Source: Camillea tinctor (Eukaryota; Ascomycota; Sordariomycetes; Xylariales; Xylariaceae). From it: 64,000 bases of DNA. The position numbers and the translations under genes were made by a program. The first letter of the stretch is position 1; each line of letters starts with the position of its first letter. Positions 47,170 through 56,861 of the stretch are shown here, piece after piece. The notes under the pieces were generated by a model that saw only the letters and a program-made list of their open reading frames with translations, was not told the DNA's origin and made no database searches. The stretch covers positions 744,001 through 808,000 of the forward strand of contig MU394051.1 in NCBI GenBank assembly GCA_022578605.1, given 5' to 3'.

Positions 47170-48869
47170 ATGTCGAAACAAAGCTCAATGCGGAGATATG
47201 GCAAGCAGTCAAAGAAGCCAAAAGGCGACCGCTTATTCGTCGAACTCCCGCAGACACCGATTAGGACGAAACGAACAGTAGCGCCCAAAGATGAGCCAGA
47301 CGATGCTGCGCTAACGAAATTGACGGAAAATATATCTACGATCCAAATTCATGATGAGAATATCCAGGATGAAAATACTACACCTCCAGCATCACCTAGG
47401 ACTCCAGCCCGACATACACGGCAATCCGTCCTTCTAAGTCCCCCCAAGGAGAAATCAGCCGTACCCCAAACCCCACGAGAGCCTAGTCCTCAAAAGGAGA
47501 CCATACCCGAGACTCCAGAAACCCCAGAGACCCCGGAAGAGTCAACATTGAAGAACGATCTAAGGGTCCTATCATGGTCTGAAGTATGCCCTCCCGGGGA
47601 CAGCATCGTCAAGATTGCCGAGGCATCCTACGCCGAGGTTTACCGAGTGACCAACGAAAGGGGCACGAGCATCATCAAAGTCATCCGGATGGAGTCTCCG
47701 ATTAAGGCCCAGACAAAGGCCCAGCAAAAATCGGGGCTCGTGGACGAGGAGCCACACTCCGAAGCGGACCTGATGGGCGAGCTGAAGATCTCCGAATGGC
47801 TTGCCGACATACCCGGCTTCGTGATCTACAAGGAGCGGTATATCGTCCAGGGGAAGACATGTCGTGAGCTCCTCGAGACCCACCAGGCATTTCATAAAAA
47901 ACTGAAGCGCCAGGACCCCGGCCGACTCCAGTTCTACCCTTCGCCCAGTCGGTACCTAGACGGTACGAGATTCTTGGTCGTGGAGCTGGGCGATGCCGGG
48001 ACGGCACTTGAGGATTTTGAGCTAGTCAACGCCGATCAACTATGGGATATCTTCTTCCATGTGGCTATTGCACTAGCCCGCGCCGAGGCCAGAGTGGAAT
48101 TCGAGGTAAGCCACCCAGTTCCGTTCACCTTGCTCGCCTTGCTCGCCTTGTACGAAGGCTAACTTACCTGCAGCACCGAGATCTTCACGAGGGAAACCTC
48201 TGTATACGTAGCGTGGGGGAACCGATTCCCAAGGAAGACCGGGGCCAGTCGGGCCATTTCGGTTGGTCCGGCCTCGAGATCACGATACTAGACTACGGTC
48301 TCTCGCGCGCGCGAGCCAACTACGAGCGCGAGGACTCGGTGCCGGTGGCCTACGACCTAGAGCGCGACCTGAGCATCTTCACCAGCGAGCACGCGCCGCA
48401 GTGCAAAGTCTACCGGCAGATGCGGTCCTTCCTGCTGCGGGGCGATCGCGTGTGCCTCCCGCCCCAGAGCCACAAGAAGGCGTACCAGGCGGGCATCGAC
48501 GGCCCCATCTCGTGGGCCCAGCATGAACCGTACACCAACGTCCTATGGCTGGCGTACCTCTACGAGTGGATGACGGGCAACTTCCGGGGCCCGAGGAAGG
48601 AGCTTAACGTCTTCAAGCGGCTCACCCGCGAGTTCTGGATGTACCTCAATCCCGAGGCTGACGCGAGCCTCCCCGGGTTCGACAGCGCGAGCGATATCGT
48701 GCGTTACGCCGTCGAGTCGGGCTGGATAGACGAGGCCCAGCTCATGGGCGGCAGGGACGAGCTGGAGAAGTCGATACTGTCGATTCTCACGATGGATGAC
48801 TCAAGACTATCTGTAGAGCCGGGCATGCGCAGGTCACCGCGCAAACACCGACCGAGCGTTTTACAGTAA
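47170..48869 (+). CDS. hrk1: haspin-type protein kinase (histone H3 Thr3 kinase)
   Basis: Two exons: 47170-48105 and 48174-48869 over a 68-bp intron (GTAAGC to CTGCAG), giving 543 residues. Residues 1-125 are disordered with many SP/TP sites (TPPASPRTP, PETPETPETPEES). The kinase domain has IVKIAEASYAEVYRV in place of a glycine-rich loop, Lys170 in the ATP site, catalytic HRDLHEGN (313-320) and ILDYGLSRA with metal-binding Asp352. The HRDLHEGNLC plus DYxLSR pattern and the small C-lobe are diagnostic of haspin. Haspin phosphorylates histone H3 at Thr3 to place the chromosomal passenger complex in mitosis. The SP/TP cluster fits CDK control (inference). The second exon is much more GC-rich than the first. 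Confidence 0.93.
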
Positions 48870-49265
48870 ATGATATATAATTTGATGGAATTTCTTCTTC
48901 TCAAGCGTAGGAGTATATTACATGGCCGGATATTTGGATGGGAGGTTGGAAAGAACAGATTAGGTGCATTGCGTTCAGTTTACAGGGAGTCAGGGACCAG
49001 CATACCAGATAGCTTGGCTTATAGACAGAGATACACATAATTTACGATGTTACGATTCACACGAGAAGCTCTTACACAAAGCTGTTTCTAGCTATTAACC
49101 AAGCCCCCCTTCTTGTTCCAGTTTCATCCCTACATAGCGAGAGAACTGTCGTGTACCCCTTTTCTAGAACACGTGAGTATAGACGAAAGCAACCTCATGC
49201 AGAGTAGTACAGCCAAGGGGCTAAAACCTGCCATTATACTCAGAGACATTTCCTGTCAGACCTTT
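48870..49265. other. 3' flank of haspin gene
   Basis: About 400 bases of AT-rich sequence holding the haspin 3' UTR and perhaps the 3' UTR of the candidate minus-strand gene. Nothing else is seen. Confidence 0.5.
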
Positions 49266-49723
49266 TTAATAAAGGTAAGATGTTACACACGAAAATGGAG
49301 AGATGATGACCACATAACCTAAAGACCCTGAATTGAGGGGGAGATGACGCCAAGCTATTAGTGGTGATGCGGTGTAAAGCGCCATTGGTCTCAGACAAGG
49401 CTTCATAAATAAGCCGCGTCGCGATCGAACGATATTTTCGAAGGCTAGAGCTAGCGAGACGACCTCTTCCTGGAGACCATAAGCTGGAGACACCTCCCCA
49501 TCAAAAAAGTTTGCTAATAATAAGTTGGCCTTGCTTTCTGGGCTCTCAGTCAGCCTGCCAGCGAGGGTAACCATGAGGCTCCCGACTCCCCCAACAGCTT
49601 CAGAGTTGGATCTGCAATCCTCGGCGCTGGGTCTTTGATACCGATCACCGGGCACATAGACAACAGATCCTGTCTTCTGTGTCAAGAGGGCGTCAAATGG
49701 GATCCAACGAAGAGGTCTCAGTC
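49266..49723 (-). CDS. candidate exon of an unrecognised protein
   Basis: A minus-strand frame of about 152 codons, opening after a plausible acceptor (AATCACAG, just upstream of 49723) and running to a stop at 49266. It reads LRPLRWIPFDALLTQKTG, then VPGDRYQ, then GSLMVTLAGRLTE and EEVVSLALAFENIV, with balanced, protein-like composition. There is no in-frame ATG near its start, and I could not find an upstream exon with matching phase; the minus frame beginning at 50038 does not fit. It may be the last exon of a gene, a pseudogene fragment or chance. No family recognised. Confidence 0.28.
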
Positions 49724-51447
49724 CTGTGATTGATTTGCTCGTCGTGGTTCACCGCTGAAATTGCGGGTTGGTTATGATGTATGTGTAGCAGCTGTGCCAC
49801 CACAGTGACGGTTTGGGCGAATTGCTAAATTTGACACACGGCTAAGCTTGGTTGCTTGTTTGGTTTTCTTCCCTTCGTAGTGATTACACAACATACAGCT
49901 TCGACAAAAGAAGGCTAAGGGGAGAAACATACATGCACAAGGCCTGGTTGCATTAGTCGTCGTCGTCTTTACCTTCAGTCTATCGAAGATTAAGCTGACG
50001 TTCATCGTCATCAGAAAATACCTGTCACTTCGGCCCATCCCGCAGGGACTTTTGTGTTCAAGCGTTTCTTTTCCCTTTCTCTTTTCTTTCCTCCCTCGCT
50101 TCCTTCATGATTTATCACCTTTGGTCGGCGACGGGGAGGCTATTCCTAATCATAATTTCCTAATACAACAACATCAAAGCTATGATGCTCAGTGAAGGAT
50201 TTATTTCCAATGTCATCGGCGACATCGCTGATTATGTATGTTGGTTCCAGATGCTGTGCTGTGAACCCTGTATTCTCTTGATCATCTAAACAGAATTACC
50301 TGTTTAGGCATGAGGGAGTCAAAGCACTGGCGGACAAGTGCTGAATAAACCTATCAGGATTTGCTTATTAACTCCTATATGTTGTCCCAATTGGTGCATG
50401 CACAGATGCATATCTACCTGACCCGGCCGGATATACCGTTAGAGACTCGTCTAACCTATAGTTCAAATGTAACATAAACGTGCTTCAGTTGATTGAATTT
50501 TGGGGAGGGTTTGCGGTATAGGAGTGATAATGATAGATCATATCAATATGTATGTCAAGGTGAGTCTCGAGCTCTTCTCGTGATAAGCTTTCTTATAACC
50601 TTCCTATTACAAACGCCATATACCTAAGTCACCCTTCTAAGATACGACGTGGAGTGGAACCCATTGCCTTACAGACCGAAAAAAACTGGCTGACTGGTAC
50701 GTGCCACTGGGTAGGTTGGTACACATGATATTTTTTTTAAGCGCCGCAAATTCTTGTGTAGGAAGATCATAGGTCTGCTAGGTGGCGTCCTATCGGATCC
50801 AGGCTTGGGGGTTTCCCCCCTATCCCCCGCGGACACAGCTTAATGCTCCTTGATAAGTTAATATACACGATTGCTGGGACGGCCCGGTTTTCGTGTTGGC
50901 TGTTTATTAATAAACCCAACGTGCTGTATGTCAATATTTCCTTGAGGTTGCGTAGATATTGACGCATGTGAGTTCACCAGGTATCCTCACATAAGAAGGT
51001 GCCAATACAATGTCTAGAACACCAATGACTAGATAATGCTGTATGTACTCTTTGACCTAACCTCGGTAGTTCAACAACCTAGCAGTTGGTCATGTGCCAT
51101 ATCAATAGATTCACTATTATTATTTATCATTATTGTTCCTGTTATTATCGAATCTCAGCTGCTTAAGTAAGTAAAGTGTAGTGAATACTAAACCTCTTGG
51201 AGACATGGGACAATGGCGTGTTAGGACTAACAACCTTGGAACTTAGGTACCTACATAAGGGTACTTTACATACATACATACTTATCGTCGACCATGAACC
51301 TGGGCAGATGGTGGGTTCCATTGGCCACTTGGAAATAAATCAATGCCGGGTTGTTTAAGAGAACATTATTGGTAGACACAATGCATGGCATTCCCGTACC
51401 GACAGGTACCCTAAGGTAATGTAATGGTGGTCAAATGTCGGGCCCCG

Positions 51448-51468
51448 CCACCATCCACCATCCACCAT
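51448..51468 (+). repeat. heptanucleotide repeat, CCACCAT, three units
   Basis: Three perfect CCACCAT units, followed by further CAT/CACCAC words up to 51489. Confidence 0.8.
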
Positions 51469-52998
51469 CATCACTTACACCACCACCATGGTCGAGAAAG
51501 CCAACTGCGAATATATCCTTTTTACGGAGTAAGTGTGTTTACACACACTACTTTCGACTAACCCTCATTCCCCACCAGTACATGACGAGTTAAAAAAAAA
51601 GATTAATACTTATAGCCAAGATAACCAAGACATAATCGTCTGCGTCATTGAGAAGTCATTCCCATATTCATTCCCATATTCATCCCCCATAATCCACATT
51701 TTGTAAACTAAGTCCCGAACGAGTAATCTATATCGCGCTCGCAAACATATCATTCCACCAATGCTTTAATAACCTCCGATTAGTTTTTGCTAGAAGGGAC
51801 AAGACACGTGCGAGTCATTACCTCACCAGGCTACGGAGCGGTAGAGGGGCCGCATCTAATATCTAGGTTAGCAGCTCTTTAGGGTACAGTAACGGTAACT
51901 TAGAGAATTAAAGAGAGAGAAAAGAGAGAGAATGAGGGGGAGTTGTCCCCCCCTCCCCAGTGCCCGTCCCCCTTTTTTAATTTATGCAAGTGCCGAAATC
52001 TGGTGATGATGATTGCTTGTTGTTGCTACTGCAAGGGGGGGTATTGCTACTCTACTGTATATGTAAATGCACATGTTGTGATCGCAAACGACAATAACAA
52101 ACTTTTCTTCAATGCGGACTTAATCGAGAAAAAAACCCAATATGCGGAAATCATCAACAGTTGTTGACAAAACGAAACCTACTCCATCTGGACGACTTTG
52201 AGGGACGATCCCCTGTCGTTTATGGTAAGACTGTGTAACCGATTTCCCCGTGGGTAGGTCGCCACTGTGCGCTCTGATGGCGCCATGCCATCTTTGTTTT
52301 TTTGTTTTTTTTTTTTTTTGTTTTTTTTTCTTCTTTTTCCTCTCCTGATCTTCCCAAGGTGACGTCGGCTAATCGTGATACCCACCTCCCGATATCCATG
52401 TTCGAAAAAAAAAAAGAATGAAAAAAAAAAGGAAGAAAGAATGCGATGCTACCCGCCGCATGATATGAGCTATCTTGCACACACAACTACACTATTTACA
52501 TACAACCAATACTAGCCTAACCTATGTAGGCTACTCTACACTAACATCATGTACGTATGTACGAGCAAACAGGTTCAAGAGTTCGACTGCAACTCTTACA
52601 AGCCCATTCTACCCCTCGCAAGGCGTTTGGAGCTACCCTGGTTCACCATTCACACCATGCCCTTTTCTAACTCGATCTTGGATTATGATTCGGGCAAGAT
52701 CGGACGACTGGGTCCTTGGCCCTTGATCTTTTTTTAGGTTTTATATAATATAATGTAACTTCAAGTTGGTGGTCGAAATGCATAGCTACAGATATATGTA
52801 CAGGGCGAGCCTCCTTCCCCTTCCCCCTCTTCGTTACCGACAACCCCCCTGGCCATTATCACGATATTCTAGTTCAAGGTTATAGGTAATATGGATTACG
52901 TAGTACCAACATATTCCGAGGTCCGATCAAATTCCATTCGCAAGTTATAGCTAACTAGGTTTAGAGTGGTTGGATAAAAAAAAAGAAATGATTGTTTA

Positions 52999-53037
52999 GT
53001 TGGACATTTAGACATTACGATGTCTTAAACGTCCAAC
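52999..53037. repeat. inverted repeat (17-18 bp arms, 4-base loop)
   Basis: The left arm 52999-53015 and right arm 53020-53037 are reverse complements except for one mismatch and one single-base bulge, around a TACG loop. Transcribed, it would be a long hairpin. Confidence 0.85.
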
Positions 53038-53040
53038 AAT

Positions 53041-53066
53041 GACGTGCGGACTCTCCTCCGCACGTC
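53041..53066. repeat. inverted repeat (perfect 10-bp arms, 6-base loop)
   Basis: GACGTGCGGA at 53041-53050 and its exact reverse complement at 53057-53066, only three bases after the previous hairpin. The GTCCAA word recurs after both right arms. Confidence 0.85.
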
Positions 53067-54088
53067 CAAACTGCCCACATACCCACTCGCCTTGGCTTTC
53101 GGAGGGATCCCATGTTACTTTGTGCAGATCTCCTTCGGCCATCTAGGGTGAGGTCAGGTAGTCAGGGAGGCAGAAGAGCCTAGACTAGTATATCTCCGGC
53201 GGTATTTGGACGTCTATCTCGGAAAGGCGCGTTAGGTGCCGGAGGTGATGCTACTGGCAATCCTCGGGAAAACGTGTCATGGTTCTGACGGCCACAACCA
53301 ACATACAAGGAAGGTTGGGGACTTGCCCATGAGAAACGCGGTACGGTACGTACACACATACATACTACACCTACCTAACCTAGGTTATGTTATGTTCTAT
53401 GAGCATACTGCTGACTGGGCTGAGAGATTGGTTATTCCGGATATCACATAAACGCAGCCCATGGCACGGGGAGCTCTGCCAAGTGGAAGCTACCCTGCTT
53501 TATGCAGGCGATACATATCACCATCATCATCTAGTAAATCTTCTCTGACCTCTTTCCTACTTCTCACATCGGTCAGTTGCAAGCGCCCGTTACTTTGTGA
53601 TTTCCGCCCCTCTGGTTCTATCAGCCCACCAGAGGACCCGGTTGCGTAATAACCAAGCTTATCTCGCAGTGTGAAGTCTTGGTGTATAGCCTTATTATAC
53701 AGCTGTCACATCTAACAATAGACCTTGCCTGCTTACTCGGTCGAATTATCCAATTTAGATTTTCCCTTATGTTTACCTTAAATCTTACTGGGCCATATGT
53801 TTCGACTAGTGGCACATTCTCCTCGATGTAGCTCCGCTTGGCGTGCAGGTCCAACGGAAGTCACACTGGCACGATGGAGCCATGTTGACCTGATGTGGGA
53901 CATCAGAGTTGTAAGGTAAGACAGTGCCATCGGTACCACTTTTCTTTTTTCCTTTTTGTCGATGGACGAGCTTCAAGCCAACAAGCCAGCAAGCCTAGCA
54001 GCAAAAAAAAAAAAAAAAAGTCAGTCATCAGAGGGATAAGGGATCACCAAGTAGACCTATACCTGTAGAATCTGATCTACACTCCGTC

Positions 54089-54094
54089 TATAAA
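54089..54094 (+). promoter_or_regulatory. TATA box of the catalase gene
   Basis: TATAAA 125 bp before the catalase ATG, followed by a CT-rich stretch (54110-54210) that looks like the fungal start-site region. Confidence 0.5.
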
Positions 54095-54218
54095 CATGCC
54101 GTCACTCCCTTCCCAGCTCCGCCCCCTTTTTCTTTTTGTGTCTCACATGCTGCCTCCTGCTCCCTTCCGTTAGCAATTCTCCCAAGGTCTTCCTACCTAT
54201 CAACATCAGGAAGGTATC

Positions 54219-56861
54219 ATGAGCCGCTCACTCAGTTCCCTTGCTCTTCTTGGGCTCTTGGGCCTAGCTTCGGCTGGTGCTTGCCCGTTTGCAGATTCCG
54301 GTGCTCTCTATGCTCGTGCTGATGAGCCTGTCGGGAGCACCGCTGCTATTCAAGATGCTATGGTTGATGACGCTGATGGGTTCATGAGCAGTGATGTCGG
54401 TGGCCCATTTGAAGAGCAAGATAGTCTAAGAGCTGGTGAGAGAGGACCCTCGTTGCTTGAAGATTTCATTTTCCGGCAGAAGATTACTCACTTCGATCAT
54501 GAAAGAGTAAGTGAATTCCTATTTCCCATTCCTTACACTACCACTCCTACACTTATATAACTAGCCCGGTGCCTGTGTCTCTTTGATCACACTGGATGGC
54601 CGTTCCCTATAAAATAGAGTGCTAAGGGGTGAATAGGTTCCTGAGCGTGCTGTCCATGCTCGAGGCGCCGGAGCGCATGGCACCTTTACAAGTTATGCCG
54701 ACTGGAGTAACATCACAGCTGCATCCTTTTTGAACAGTCCTGGAAAGGAGACACCGGTGTTCGTCCGGTTCTCTACTGTAGCAGGTTCTCGCGGAAGTGC
54801 GGACACTGCCCGTGATGTCCACGGATTTGCCACGAGATTGTAAGACCGCCCTCCCTATTATTGCCGGCATTGCTAACTCTAATCTAGTTATACTGACGAG
54901 GGCAACTTTGGTATTACTCAACGCCCACCGCCCTTCCCATTAATAAGCTTCCATGCTAACCCCTTTTCAAGATATCGTCGGAAACAATATCCCTGTTTTC
55001 TTCATCCAAGATGCTATTCGGTTCCCTGACCTCATCCACTCGGTGAAGCCAAGCCCTGATAGTGAGATTCCTCAAGCAGCTACTGCACATGACTCTGCTT
55101 GGGACTTCTTCAGCCAGCAACCTTCTACTCTCCACACCCTCTTCTGGGCTATGGCAGGATTTGGTATTCCGCGCAGCTACAGACACATGGTCAGAATTAT
55201 TAAACAAACATGACAGAATATGTAACGCTGACACTTCATTAGGATGGCTTCGGTGTTCATACATTCCGACTAGTCACCGACGATGGCCAGTCGAAGCTTG
55301 TAAAGTGGCATTGGAAAACGAAGCAAGGTAGGGCTAGCCTGTACTGGGAGGAGGCCCAAGTTCTCTCCGGAAAGAATGCGGATGTTCATCGACAGGACCT
55401 CTTCGAGGCCATTGCAGCTGGCAATGGACCTGAATGGGAATTGGCTGTCCAGATTGTCGAGGAATCCGATGCTTTTGCGTTCAGCTTTGACCTCCTGGAT
55501 CCTACTAAGATCATTCCTGAGGAGTATGCGCCATTACAAAAGCTGGGTGTCATGAAGCTACACACAAACCCTACCAACTACTTCGCTGAGACAGAACAGA
55601 TCATGGTAAGCTGACCAAATATATATTATTCCATGCGGGTGTATTAGTAAATGCAACGTAGTTTGGATCTATTGACCTTACTAACACATCTCACAGTTCC
55701 AACCTGGGCACATTGTGCGCGGAGTTGACTTCACTGAGGATCCGTTGTTACAGGGTCGTATCTTCTCATACCTTGACACCCAATTGAACCGAAATGGTGG
55801 TCCCAACTTTGAGCAGCTACCCATCAACCGCCCCGTTGCACCCATTCATAACAACAACCGCGATGGCGCTGGGCAAATGTTTATTCACAAGAATACTAAG
55901 GCCTGTAAGTTTATACTACTACACATCAGAAATGAAGAAAAGGAGACTTTTGGACTAATAAATGTTCTCAGATACCCCGAACACCCTGAACCAGGGATAT
56001 CCACAGCAAGCAACTCAGCAGCAAGGTCGTGGCTTTTTCAGCGCTCCCAGCCGCACGACTACCGGAAATCTAGTCCGGGGGCTCCCGTCATCCTTTGACG
56101 ACCACTGGTCGCAACCCCGGCTATTCTACAACTCGCTCCAGCCTGTTGAGCAGCAGTTCCTCATCAACGCCATCCGCTTCGAGACCAGCCACCTGACCTC
56201 GACGGCCGTCAAGGAGAACGTGCTCACGCAGCTCAACCGCATCTCCCACGACATCGCCACCCGCGTAGCCAGCGCCCTCGGCATGACTGCCCCAGACGCC
56301 GACGACACGTACTACCACGACAACACCACGATCGGCATCTCCATCACGCAGGACAGGCTGCCCACCGTCGTGACGCTGAGAGTAGGCATCCTCGCGAGCG
56401 TCGGCCAGGCCGGCGGCAACAGCACCGGCGCGTCGGCGCTCGACCAAGCCGCCTCGCTGAAGGAAGCCCTCACGGCCGAAGGCCTGCTCCCCACCGTCGT
56501 AGCCGAGAGCCTCGCCGACGGCGTCGACAAGACGTACGCGGCGGCCGATGCGACCGACTTCGACGCGATCGTGGTGACCTCGGCGGCCGACGCCGCGGGC
56601 CTGTTCGGGCTCACGACGTCGTCCTCCTCCCCACTGTACCCGCCGCTGCGGCCGCTGCAGATCGCCAACGCCGGGTTCCTCTTCGGCAAGCCCGTGGCGT
56701 ACTTCGGCGGCGCCCAGCCCAGCGAGCTGCTCGCTGCTGCCGGGTTCAGCGCCGACGCCGACGGCGTGTATGTCAGCTCCGCGGCGGACGAGGTCGTTAG
56801 CGGGATTAAGGACGGGCTGGCGACGTTTAAGTTCACGGGGCGGTACACACTGGACTCGTGA
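54219..56861 (+). CDS. catB: large-subunit secreted catalase
   Basis: Seven exons: 54219-54506, 54637-54839, 54888-54910, 54972-55189, 55243-55605, 55697-55904, 55972-56861, giving 730 residues. Signal peptide at about 1-19 ([12 protein letters not shown]), then a propeptide. Catalytic His103 in [12 protein letters not shown], catalytic Asn177 in [14 protein letters not shown], and haem-ligand Tyr390 in [10 protein letters not shown] flavodoxin-like C-terminal domain (about 560-730) marks the long clade 2 catalases such as Aspergillus CatB and Neurospora Cat-3, which break down hydrogen peroxide outside the cell or in the wall. Exon 3 is only 23 bases. Two donors are unusual (GTATTA after exon 3, GTCAGA after exon 4), yet the joined protein matches the family without loss. 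Exon 7 is far more GC-rich than exons 1-6. Confidence 0.95.

Larger units (their letters stand above)
49724..54218. other. gene-poor region upstream of the catalase gene
   Basis: No supported gene over 4.5 kb. Contains poly-T/poly-A stretches at 52300-52440 and 54001-54019, two adjacent hairpins at 53.0 kb, a heptamer repeat at 51448 and one ACCTAGGT at 53378. Short open frames (for example 53621-53854 minus) have no motifs. Confidence 0.55.

Noticed and set aside
47702..48007. Antisense open frames over the haspin gene
   Set aside because: Shadows of the GC-rich kinase exon; no motif.
56121..56848. Antisense open frames of 108 and 178 codons over catalase exon 7
   Set aside because: Same GC-driven shadow effect; the sense strand encodes a well-conserved catalase domain.
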